Below are positions 49,339-57,528 of a stretch of DNA of 64,000 bases, piece by piece. The stretch covers positions 1,364,001-1,428,000 of the forward strand of contig NZ_CP162511.1 in the NCBI RefSeq assembly GCF_040939305.1, read 5' to 3'. Both the position numbers and the translations under genes were made by a program. The notes below the pieces were generated by a model. It was not told the DNA's origin. It ran no database searches and was given only the letters and a program-made list of their open reading frames with translations. The stretch's first letter is position 1; every line of letters begins with the position of its first letter. The DNA is from Herbiconiux sp. A18JL235 (GTDB lineage Bacteria; Actinomycetota; Actinomycetes; Actinomycetales; Microbacteriaceae).

Positions 49339-51299
49339 CCATCATCGACAGGCCCGCATCCGATTCGCGCACGACCCCCACGCTCATCCGCGACCTCGAC
49401 GAGGCCGCCTTCCGCGAGCACTACGACTGCGACCGCTACACCGCCACGGTGCTCGGCAACCGCTTCGACTACCTGGTCGAGCACATGAGTGCGAGGCTGC
49501 TCACCGGCGCCTTCTCACCCGTGCTGCGCGACTTCTACGACCTCGCCTGCACCGTCGCCGGGCCCCGCTCGCTCGGCTACCCGGTGCCGGCGGCGAGCAA
49601 CGGCATCGTGCTCATGGCGGGCACCACCATCGACGCGGTGCCCAACATGGTCGAGGAGTACGGCATCTCGCGCCTGCGGCCGGGCGACGTGCTCATCGCC
49701 AACGACCCCTATCGCACCGGCAACCACAACAACGACCTGGTGTTCACCCGCCCGGTGTTCGACGGAGACGAGATCGTCGCCTTCGTCACCCTCAACGCTC
49801 ACCAGCTCGACATGGGCGGCACGGTGCCGGGCGGGTTCAGCGCCACCAAGCAGAACGTGTTCGAGAACGGTCTCGTGCTCTCGCCGCGACTGCTCGTGAG
49901 CGAGGGTGTCAACGTGCCCGAGTCGTGGAACGTGATCTTCGACAACGTGCGCATGGCCGAGGTGCTCTACCCCGACATGAAGACCGTGTGCTCGAGCCTC
50001 GAGCTCGGCGAACGGCTGGTGCGGGAGTCGATCGACCGCTACGGGCTCGCGGCCTTCCACGGCGCCATGCGCTACGCCACCGACGTCGCCGCCGAGCGCA
50101 TGGCCCTCGGCATGGCCGAGCTCCCCGACGGCGACTGGGAGGCCGAGCACGGAGTCGACTGCGACGGGGTCGACGACACCGAGAGCTACCCGGTGCACGT
50201 GGCCATCCGCAAGCGAGGCGACCGCATCGAGGTCGACTTCTCGGGCACGCACCGGCAGGCGCGCACCTCCATCAACGCCACCGCCTGGGAGGTGAAGACC
50301 GCCATCGGTGTGGCGCTGAAGTACAACGTCGACCCGCGCGGCCGGTTCAACTCGGGGCTCTTCCGTAACATCGACATCCTCATCCCGGAGGGTTCGGTGG
50401 TGTCGGCGCTGCCGCCCGACGGAGCCGTCTTCCTCTACTTCGAGCAGAGCCAGGTCATCCTCGCCACGGTGCTCATCGCGCTCGAGAAGGCGCTCGGCGA
50501 CCGGGCCATCGCGGGCGACCGGGCGGGAACCAATCTGCACACCGCTTTCGGGGCCCGCCCCGACGGCTCCCCGTGGGTGTCGGCCATGCAGTGCGGCGGC
50601 GAGATCGGGCCGTTCGGCGCCAACCGCCACGGCGACGCCGACAGCCAGTGCATGTCGTACCTCGCCAACGGCATCGCCCCCTCGGTCGAGGCGGTCGAGA
50701 AGGAGAACCCCGTCGTGATGCTGCGGCACGAGCCCGTCGCCGACACCGCGGGGCCGGGAGTGCACCGGGGCGGCAACGCGATGCTGCGCGACACCCTCTG
50801 GCTCACGGATGCCGCTCACTCCATCATCGAGCTGCGTCACAAGACGGTCACCGGCTTCGGGGTGAACGGGGGAGGCGGCGGCGTGAACGGCGGTGTCTGG
50901 ATCTTCCCGCCCGACGACTCCGGCGAGGCACAGGTGCCCGGCACCGGTCGCGACTCCTTCGCGGCCGGCACCGCCTGGGCCGGGGTCATCGACCCGGCGA
51001 CCAACACGCCGTCACCGACCGGAGAGTACGTGTATCCCTTCTCACGATCGACGGTGAGTACCGGCCGATCGGTGCTGCGCTACATCACGAACGGCGCGGG
51101 CGGATGGGGCGACCCGCTCGACCGGGAGCCCGATCGCGTGCTCGTCGACGTGCGCGACGAGTACGTGACGCCGGAGGGTGCAGCCCGACTTTACGGCGTC
51201 GTCGTCGAGGGAGACCCTCGGCGTGACCCGGAGGGTCTGTCTCTCGATCTCGATGCCACCCGAGCCCTGAGGGAGCGGATGCGCGCCGAACGAGCGTGA
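49335..51299 (+). CDS. hyuB: Hydantoinase B/oxoprolinase family subunit (HyuB-like)
   Basis: 654 residues, with an ATGA overlap with hyuA. Family blocks are visible in order: FDYLVEHMSARLLTGAFSPVLRDFYD, LRPGDVLIANDPYRTGNHNNDL near residue 115, FVTLNAHQLDMGG, GPFGANRHGDADSQC, GPGVHRGGNAMLRD and the glycine-rich GVNGGGGGVNGG, then ITNGAGGWGDPLDREPDRV near the C-terminus. HyuB provides the hydrolytic or carboxylation half-reaction and binds metal. A sugar-type ABC operon begins about 140 bases downstream behind its own operator. Confidence 0.9.
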   Translation: MTIIDRPASDSRTTPTLIRDLDEAAFREHYDCDRYTATVLGNRFDYLVEHMSARLLTGAFSPVLRDFYDLACTVAGPRSLGYPVPAASNGIVLMAGTTIDAVPNMVEEYGISRLRPGDVLIANDPYRTGNHNNDLVFTRPVFDGDEIVAFVTLNAHQLDMGGTVPGGFSATKQNVFENGLVLSPRLLVSEGVNVPESWNVIFDNVRMAEVLYPDMKTVCSSLELGERLVRESIDRYGLAAFHGAMRYATDVAAERMALGMAELPDGDWEAEHGVDCDGVDDTESYPVHVAIRKRGDRIEVDFSGTHRQARTSINATAWEVKTAIGVALKYNVDPRGRFNSGLFRNIDILIPEGSVVSALPPDGAVFLYFEQSQVILATVLIALEKALGDRAIAGDRAGTNLHTAFGARPDGSPWVSAMQCGGEIGPFGANRHGDADSQCMSYLANGIAPSVEAVEKENPVVMLRHEPVADTAGPGVHRGGNAMLRDTLWLTDAAHSIIELRHKTVTGFGVNGGGGGVNGGVWIFPPDDSGEAQVPGTGRDSFAAGTAWAGVIDPATNTPSPTGEYVYPFSRSTVSTGRSVLRYITNGAGGWGDPLDREPDRVLVDVRDEYVTPEGAARLYGVVVEGDPRRDPEGLSLDLDATRALRERMRAERA

Positions 51300-51366
51300 G
51301 TTCGGCGCTGTAAAGCCTGAGCGTACGACTCGTCGAATCCGCTCTGGACTCAGCCCTCCGAAAGTG

Positions 51367-51372
51367 TATGAT
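51367..51372 (+). promoter_or_regulatory. -10 box (TATGAT) of the tandem binding-protein operon
   Basis: TATGAT with a TGGACT box 16 bases upstream (51345-51350). The predicted transcription start falls at the first operator of site 6. Confidence 0.55.
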
Positions 51373-51379
51373 TACCCCA

Positions 51380-51404
51380 TTGTCCGACAATCAATGTCGG
51401 ACAA
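51380..51404. promoter_or_regulatory. GntR/FadR-type operator (site 6, double)
   Basis: TTGTC-C-GACAA (51380-51390) is perfect, and ATGTC-G-GACAA (51394-51404) has one outer mismatch. Centres are 14 bases apart, directly downstream of the -10 box, and a further CCGACAAT half-site follows. Confidence 0.7.
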
Positions 51405-51440
51405 ACCGACAATGATGTCACCCAGAAAGCGAGCGATCAC

Positions 51441-52628
51441 ATGCACCGTCGCACCACAGCAGCTCTGCGAACAACAGCCCTCCTGGCCGCCGTCTCCCTC
51501 CTCGCGGCCGGCTGTTCCTCCGGTGGAGACGCCGGAAGCACCGACTCCGCCTCGGGCGGCGACGTCGAGCTGACCTACCAGAGCCCCGAGGGCGAATGCG
51601 CCTCGGGCCCCCGCGACGGTGTCGACTACGACACCGCCGACGCCCTCATCAAGTCGTTCCAGCAGCCCTCCGAGGGTCTGCTGCAGACCGAGAAGCTGCC
51701 GCAGCCGCTCGGGCCCGACACCACCATCGCCTTCCTCAACAACGACACCGCCGTCGCGGGGATCATGTACGCGGCCATCCAGAAGGCCGCCGCCGACGCC
51801 GGCATCAACCTCGTGAACGTCAGCACCGGCACCGACGCGCAGAGCATCAACAGCGCCCTCAACTCGGTGGTCGAGCTCGACCCCGACGCCGTCATCTCCG
51901 TCGCCATCGACGCCACCTTCTACCAGGACCAGCTGAAGCAGCTCGAGGCGAACGGCGTGCCGATCGTCTACTCCTCGCAGCCGAACGCCGACGACTTCGG
52001 TCTCGACGACTCCCTGGGCGGCTACAACGGCTCGCTCGTCAACGGCAAGGTGCTCGCCGCCGGCGCCGTCGCCTTCACCTGCGGCACCGGCGACGACTTC
52101 GTCTTCTACAACATCCCCGAGCTCGGCTTCTCGGCCATCCAGCTCGAGTCGACCCAGGAGTACCTCGCCGAGCTCTGCCCCGACTGCAACCTGCGCGTGG
52201 TCGACATCTCGATCGCCGACCCCAGCCCCGCCGACAAGATCGTCAGCGACCTGCAGTCGCACCCCGAGACCGACTACTTCATCACCCCCGCCGACCAGTT
52301 CCAGATCGGTCTCGCCGACAAGGCACAGCTCGCCGGCCTCACGAACGCCTACGGCTTCGGCCAGTCGTCGCTGCCGCCGAACGTGCAGCAGCTCGCCGAC
52401 GGCCTCCAGTCGGCAGGCTTCGCCGTCGACCTCGACATGTACATGTACCTCACCCTCGACGAGGCCTTCCGCAAGATCCAGGGCGTGTACAAGCCGTACG
52501 ACGACTGGGAGGCCGTGAACCGGTCGGTCTCGCGCGTGCTCACCCCGGCCAACGCGGGCGAGTACCTCAACGGCTTCGTGGCCTACCCGGGCATGCAGGA
52601 CGACTTCAAGGCCCTCTGGGGCAAGTAG
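51441..52628 (+). CDS. Sugar-type ABC transporter binding lipoprotein (tandem copy 1)
   Basis: 395 residues. The signal peptide ends in lipobox LAAGC with lipidated Cys25, and a Ser/Gly linker follows. The Peripla_BP_4-like fold (RbsB/LsrB group) contains NTDTAVAGIMYAAIQKAAADAGINLVNV-like, STGTDAQSINSALNSVVELDPDAVISVAID and ADPSPADKIVSDLQSHPETDYFITPADQ regions. A conserved CPDC near residue 240 and another Cys nearby could form a disulfide. It is expected to bind a sugar, polyol or signalling furanose; the ligand is unknown. The next gene is a paralog. Confidence 0.88.
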   Translation: MHRRTTAALRTTALLAAVSLLAAGCSSGGDAGSTDSASGGDVELTYQSPEGECASGPRDGVDYDTADALIKSFQQPSEGLLQTEKLPQPLGPDTTIAFLNNDTAVAGIMYAAIQKAAADAGINLVNVSTGTDAQSINSALNSVVELDPDAVISVAIDATFYQDQLKQLEANGVPIVYSSQPNADDFGLDDSLGGYNGSLVNGKVLAAGAVAFTCGTGDDFVFYNIPELGFSAIQLESTQEYLAELCPDCNLRVVDISIADPSPADKIVSDLQSHPETDYFITPADQFQIGLADKAQLAGLTNAYGFGQSSLPPNVQQLADGLQSAGFAVDLDMYMYLTLDEAFRKIQGVYKPYDDWEAVNRSVSRVLTPANAGEYLNGFVAYPGMQDDFKALWGK

Positions 52629-52660
52629 ACCCTCACGGGCACGTAAAGGAAATGGACACC

Positions 52661-53860
52661 ATGACTCGACGCATCACCTCGACGCTCCGGGCGGCAGCCG
52701 TGCTCGGCGCCTTCTCCCTCCTCGCCGCCGGCTGCTCGGCCGGCGGCGACGGGGGCGGCTCCACCGGAGCCGCCGGCGACTCCGTACCGCTCACCTACAT
52801 GGCCAACGACGGCTCCTGCGCCAGCGGCCCCGCCGACGGCATCGACTTCGCCACCGCCGACGCGCTGGTGAAGACCTTCGAGGAGCCGGCCACCGAGATC
52901 CTCGCCACCGAGAAGCTCAAGGAGCCGATCGACCCGAACACCAAGGCGGTGTACCTCAACAACGGCACTCCGATCGCCGCCCTGTTCCAGGCGGGCCTCC
53001 AGACCGCGTCGGAGGCGGCGGGCATCCAGTTCGTCAACGTCGACACGGGAACGGATGCGCAGAGCATCAACTCAGCCCTCAACTCGGTCGTCGAGATGAA
53101 TCCCGACATCGTCTTCGACCAGTCCGTCGACGCGCGGTTCTTCCAAGACCAGCTGGCTCAGCTCGAGCAGCAGGGCGCCGCGATCGTCTACGGCGGGCAG
53201 CTGAACGCCGACGAGTTCGGGCTCCGCGACTCGCTCGGCGGCGCGGGCAGCATCGAGGTGAACAGCAAGGTGCTGGCGAACGCCGCCGTCTCGCTCACCT
53301 GCGGCACCGCGACGGAGTTCGTCATGTACTCCATCCCCGAGATCCCGGCCTCCGAGATCCAGAACGAGGCGGTTCCCGCTGCGCTGAAGGAGCTCTGCCC
53401 CCAGTGCAACATCCGCACGGTCGACATCTCCATCGCCGACCCCAGCCCGGCCGACAAGATCGTCAGCGACCTGCAGGCGCATCCGGAGACGCAGTTCTTC
53501 ATCTCGCTCGCCGACCAGTACCAGATCGGCCTCGCCGACAAGGCGCAGCTCGCCGGCCTCACCAACGCCTACGGCGTCGGCCAGTCGTCGCTGCCGCAGA
53601 ACATCCAGCAGATCGCCGACGGCACCGAGGTCGCGGGCTACGTGGTCGACTTCAACATGTTCATGTGGCTGCAGGTCGACGAGGGTCTGCGCGCCATGCA
53701 GGGCATGGAGGTGCCCTACCTCGACGGTGACTGGGAGTCGGCGGCGCGTGCGGTGTCGCACATCGTCACCGTCCGCAACGCCGACCAGTACCTCACCCCG
53801 GCCGGCTACGTCGCGCTCCCGGGCTTCGAGGACCAGTTCACGACGCTCTGGGGCAAGTGA
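52661..53860 (+). CDS. Sugar-type ABC transporter binding lipoprotein (tandem copy 2)
   Basis: 399 residues from ATG 52661, with AAAGGA ten bases upstream; an in-frame ATG nine bases earlier sits too close to that RBS. Cys25 is in LLAAGC. It is collinear with the preceding protein and shares long identical blocks such as TGTDAQSINSALNSVVE, ADPSPADKIVSDLQ and LADKAQLAGLTNAYG, and the CPxC (CPQC). It differs near the binding cleft, for example FDQSVDARFFQDQ against ISVAIDATFYQDQ. The pair looks like a tandem duplication serving a single transporter. Confidence 0.9.
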   Translation: MTRRITSTLRAAAVLGAFSLLAAGCSAGGDGGGSTGAAGDSVPLTYMANDGSCASGPADGIDFATADALVKTFEEPATEILATEKLKEPIDPNTKAVYLNNGTPIAALFQAGLQTASEAAGIQFVNVDTGTDAQSINSALNSVVEMNPDIVFDQSVDARFFQDQLAQLEQQGAAIVYGGQLNADEFGLRDSLGGAGSIEVNSKVLANAAVSLTCGTATEFVMYSIPEIPASEIQNEAVPAALKELCPQCNIRTVDISIADPSPADKIVSDLQAHPETQFFISLADQYQIGLADKAQLAGLTNAYGVGQSSLPQNIQQIADGTEVAGYVVDFNMFMWLQVDEGLRAMQGMEVPYLDGDWESAARAVSHIVTVRNADQYLTPAGYVALPGFEDQFTTLWGK

Positions 53861-53864
53861 TCAG

Positions 53865-55397
53865 ATGACGAATCTCTCGCCGACCGTCGAGGCGAGCCGC
53901 GACACCTCGCCGCTGCTGCACATCGAAGGCATGATCAAGGACTTCCCGGGCAACCGGGCCCTCGATGACGTGTCGCTCGATGTCCGCAGCGGCGAGGTGG
54001 TCGCCGTCGTGGGGCACAACGGGTCGGGCAAGTCGACTCTCGTGAAGATCCTCGCCGGGGTGTACACCTCCGACGGCGGCACCGTGGAGCTCTCCTCCCA
54101 CGACGGTGTCGACACCTCGTTGCACATCATCCACCAAGACCTGGGGCTCGCGAACGAGCTCACGGGCATCGAGAATCTGGGAATCACGCACTACAAGGGC
54201 GCGTCGTCGTTCGCGCCCTTCGACCGCAAGAAGGAGCGGGCCAAGGCCCGCGCCCTGATCAGCCGGTTCGGCGAGCCCTTCGACGTCGACGTGCCGATCA
54301 GCAAGCTGGCTCCGGCGCAGCGCTCGATCATCGGCATCGCCCGCGCGCTCGACGGGTGGCAGCATCCGCGCAACGTGCTCATCCTCGACGAGCCGACCGA
54401 GGCGCTCCACGCTTCGGAGGTGAAGGTGCTGTTCGACGCGGTGAAGAAGCTCGCGGCCGACGGTGCGGGTGTGATCTTCATCTCGCATCGGCTCGACGAG
54501 GTGCTCGATCTCGCCGACCGTGTGGTCGTGCTGCGCGACGGCCGCAAGGTCGCCGACGTGGAGCGGGTCGGGCTCGACCACGACCGGCTCGTCTCCTACG
54601 TCACCGGTATCCCGGTGGGTGAGGCCGAGCATGGCGAGAACGCGCGGGTGCACGGCGACGTCGTGCTCGAGATCCGCGGCCTCGCCGGTGAGATCCTCGA
54701 CGGCATCGACCTGCGGGTGAGTGCGGGCGAGGTCGTCGGTGTCGCCGGTGTGCTCGGCTCCGGTCGTGAGGCGCTGCCGGCGATGATCTTCGGATCGGTG
54801 CCCGCTGACGTCGACTCGTTCACCTTGGCGGGGAAGTCGTATCTGAAGCGTTCACCGGGGGAGAGCATCCGTCGTGGTGTCGCGTTCGTGCCGGGTGACC
54901 GGGCCAAGCTGGGTTCGGTGCGGCCGATGACGGCGCGCGAGAACGTGACGCTTCCCGAACTGAAGTCGCTGACCACGGGGCTCGGTGCCATCAGCACCGC
55001 CCGGGAGAAGGCGCACGCGGCGTCGCTCGTGGAGGCGTATGACGTGAAGCCGCCGCGGGCGGAGCAGGTGTTCCAGCAGTTCTCGGGCGGTAATCAGCAG
55101 AAGATCGTGTTCGCGAAGTGGCTGCGGAACAAGCCGCGGTTGCTGCTGCTCGAAGAGCCCACTCAGGGTGTCGACATCGGCGCGAAGCAGGCGATCTACG
55201 ACGCGATCGACGGCGCGGCCGAGGGTGGGGCGGGCGTGCTCGTGTGCTCCTCCGAGGCGAAGGAGCTGGTGCGGCTGTGTGATCGCGTGCTGGTGCTGCG
55301 CGACGGGAGGATCGCCGCTGAACTGGCGGGCGACGAGCTGACGGAGACGCGGCTGGTCATCGAAGGCTATGGATTGAAGAGCGAGGACGAGCAGTGA
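53865..55397 (+). CDS. Sugar ABC transporter ATP-binding protein, two nucleotide-binding domains (RbsA/MglA type)
   Basis: 510 residues with two fused ATPase domains. Domain 1 has Walker A GHNGSGKST near residue 50, a Q-loop (IHQDLGLANELT), an atypical signature LAPAQRS and Walker B LILDEPTEAL. Domain 2 lacks a canonical Walker A (GVLGSGREALP), as is usual in this family, but has signature FSGGNQQK and Walker B LLLEEPTQGVD. It energises the permease encoded next (55394), with a four-base overlap. The ATG lies four bases after the upstream stop codon. Confidence 0.93.
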   Translation: MTNLSPTVEASRDTSPLLHIEGMIKDFPGNRALDDVSLDVRSGEVVAVVGHNGSGKSTLVKILAGVYTSDGGTVELSSHDGVDTSLHIIHQDLGLANELTGIENLGITHYKGASSFAPFDRKKERAKARALISRFGEPFDVDVPISKLAPAQRSIIGIARALDGWQHPRNVLILDEPTEALHASEVKVLFDAVKKLAADGAGVIFISHRLDEVLDLADRVVVLRDGRKVADVERVGLDHDRLVSYVTGIPVGEAEHGENARVHGDVVLEIRGLAGEILDGIDLRVSAGEVVGVAGVLGSGREALPAMIFGSVPADVDSFTLAGKSYLKRSPGESIRRGVAFVPGDRAKLGSVRPMTARENVTLPELKSLTTGLGAISTAREKAHAASLVEAYDVKPPRAEQVFQQFSGGNQQKIVFAKWLRNKPRLLLLEEPTQGVDIGAKQAIYDAIDGAAEGGAGVLVCSSEAKELVRLCDRVLVLRDGRIAAELAGDELTETRLVIEGYGLKSEDEQ

Positions 55398-56475
55398 AGA
55401 AGACCGAAGCAATCAACCTCGCGGAGGAACCCGACGTGCGGTCGGGCCCGAAGCGCGGTGGCCTGGCGGCGGCGCTGTCGTTCCGCAACATCAGCGCGAT
55501 CTACATCTTCATCGTGCTGTTCGCGGTGTTCGCCATCATCACCCCGCGCACCTTCCTCACCCCCGGCACCTGGCTGGTGCTGCTGGATGCGCAGTCGATC
55601 ACCGTGCTCGCGGCGATCGCGGTGCTCATCCCACTGGTCAACGGTGTGTTCAACCTCGCGATCGGTGCGGAGGTCGGGTTCGCGGTCATCCTCGTGGCGG
55701 TGCTGCAGACGAAGCTGCAGCTGCCGTGGGGCATCGCGATCCCGCTGACCATCCTGGTGGGTGCCCTCATCGGCATCGTGTCGGGCCTCATCATCACGAA
55801 AGGGCGCATCGACTCGTTCATCGCCACCCTCGGCATGAGCTCGATCCTGCTCGCGGGGCTGGCGTTCCTGTCGGAGAACCGGCAGATCATCGGTCTCGAA
55901 GACGGGTTCCGCCTCTTCGCCACCGGCGGCCTGCCGCTCGTTCCCGACAACCCCGCGTTCAAGCTCACGAACCCGGTGTTCATCATGCTGCTGGTCGCGC
56001 TCGTGGTCTGGTACGTGCTCGAGCGCACCCCCGTCGGTCGGCGCATGTACGCGGCCGGGTACAACCCCGACGGCGCCCGCCTCTCGGGCGTGAACGTCGC
56101 CCGGCTGCAGATCGCGTCGCTGTCGCCGGCGGCATCATCGCCGCCCTCGCCGGTGTGCTGCTGGCCTCCCGCATCAACGCGGGAGACCCGACCGTGGGCC
56201 CGGGCCTGCTGCTGCCCGCCCTCACCGCCGTGTTCCTCGGATCGACCCAGTTCAAAGGCGGCCGCTTCAACGTGTGGGGCACCGTCATCTCGGTGTACGT
56301 GCTCGCCGTGGGCATCAAGGGCCTCCAGCTCCTCGGCGCCCAGAACTGGGTCAGCGACCTGTTCAACGGCGTCGCCCTCCTCGCCGCCGTGGGCCTGTCG
56401 CGCTGGGAGCGCACCGCGAAGCGCGGTGCCGCCATCCGCCGCGCCACCCCCACCTTCGGCCGCAAGAAGGCCTGA
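55394..56475 (+). pseudogene. Sugar ABC transporter permease (RbsC type), frameshifted
   Basis: The permease starts at the GTG at 55394, overlapping the ATPase stop, and reads correctly through about residue 243 (NPDGARLSGVNVARLQIASL). One G is missing after base 56122, where TCGCTG-TCGCCGGC should be TCGCTGGTCGCCGGC. Without it the frame runs into unrelated sequence until 56824. In the +1 frame from about 56123 the expected continuation VAGGIIAALAGVLLASRINAGDPTVGPGLLLPALTAVFLG resumes and ends at 56475 with TFGRKKA. The family has about ten membrane segments; the lost part includes the last three. Either this is a real inactivating deletion or a sequencing error. Confidence 0.85.
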
Positions 56476-56525
56476 CCGGTCTGCGCGCCCCGCGGCCTGC
56501 GCGCCCAGCGCGTTCCGCGACAGAG

Positions 56526-56566
56526 CGCGAAGTGCCCCCTCCCACGGCGGGAGGGGGCACTTCGCG
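56526..56566. terminator. Bidirectional terminator T2
   Basis: A perfect 18-bp stem, CGCGAAGTGCCCCCTCCC with GGGAGGGGGCACTTCGCG, around a 5-base loop and followed by TCTTCTC. It separates the ABC operon from the convergent gene at 56599. The stem core and right flank nearly repeat T1 at 22116-22160. Confidence 0.88.
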
Positions 56567-56598
56567 TCTTCTCGGCGGCTCTTGTCGGGCGTGCCGGA

Positions 56599-57528
56599 CT
56601 ACAGCAGGTCGCGCCGGGTCACCTCGGCGATCGCGCTCCAGTCGGCGTCTTTGAGGTCGGGATCGGCGAGGGCTGCCTCGAAGACCGCCTCGAGAGCCGG
56701 CATCGTCGCGGGGGAGACGCCCCCCGCATCCGCCACCTGGCGCGCGAGACCGAGGTCTTTGCGGCCAAGGCCGATGTGGAACCCGGGGGGCGTGTACTCG
56801 CCGCGGGCGATCATGCCGCCGTAACCGGAGTAGACCACGCCGCCGAACAGGGTGCTCGACAGCAGCTCGGTGAAGAGCTCGGGGTCGACGCCCTGGCGCT
56901 CGGTCATGGCGACCGACTCGCCGATCGCCTGCATGGCGTGGATGATGTTGTAGTTCACCGCCGCCTTCACCGCGTTCGCGACCGAGGGGCGATCGGAGAC
57001 GCGCCAGGTGCGCTTGCCGAGCTCGGCGAAGTACGGCTCCACCCGGTCGAGCGCCTCGGTGGGCCCCGCGGCGAGGATGTTGAGCTGCCCCGCCGCGGCC
57101 ACGGGCGGGCGCCCGAGCACGGGGGCCGCTACGTAGACGGCTCCTGCCTTCTCGAACGCCTGCGCCAGCCGGTCGGCGAGGTCGGGGCTGATCGACGCCA
57201 TCATGACGTGGGTCGCACCACGGCGCCCGAGCTCGGCGATCGCCGCCTCGTCGAGCACGCTCTGCACGGCCTCGTCGTTGGCGAGCATCGAGAACGACAG
57301 CTCGGGCGCGAGCGCCTCGGCGGCACTCGCCGCCCGCCGGGCGCCCGCGGCCTCGAGTTCGTCGACGGCGGCGGGGGAGCGGTTCCACACCACCACGTCG
57401 TGGCCGGCGTCGACGAGGCGGCGGGCCATGCCCGAGCCCATCGAGCCGAGGCCGAGGAAGCCGATCGTGGTGCGGGCGGCGATCTCACCGGCCTCGGTGG
57501 TGCCGTCGTGCGTGGGGTCCGTGCTCAC
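56599..57528 (-). CDS. NAD(P)-dependent dehydrogenase, 3-hydroxyisobutyrate dehydrogenase family (copy 3)
   Basis: 309 residues from GTG 57528, which overlaps the upstream stop (GTGA). IGFLGLGSMGSGMARRLVDAG near residue 22, NRSP for NADP preference, VAAPVLGRPPVAAAGQLNILAAG near 132 and catalytic Lys in VANAVKAAVNYNI near 180 are seen. The APVLGRPxAA variant places it in the GLYR1/glyoxylate reductase-like branch rather than true HIBADH. It is co-transcribed with the M24 peptidase-like gene. The third copy in the window supports a pathway rich in hydroxyacid steps. Confidence 0.9.
   Translation of the reverse strand: MSTDPTHDGTTEAGEIAARTTIGFLGLGSMGSGMARRLVDAGHDVVVWNRSPAAVDELEAAGARRAASAAEALAPELSFSMLANDEAVQSVLDEAAIAELGRRGATHVMMASISPDLADRLAQAFEKAGAVYVAAPVLGRPPVAAAGQLNILAAGPTEALDRVEPYFAELGKRTWRVSDRPSVANAVKAAVNYNIIHAMQAIGESVAMTERQGVDPELFTELLSSTLFGGVVYSGYGGMIARGEYTPPGFHIGLGRKDLGLARQVADAGGVSPATMPALEAVFEAALADPDLKDADWSAIAEVTRRDLL

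Noticed and set aside
55394..56824. A 476-codon reading of the permease
   Set aside because: The part after 56122 is out of frame with the family sequence, which resumes in the +1 frame to 56475.
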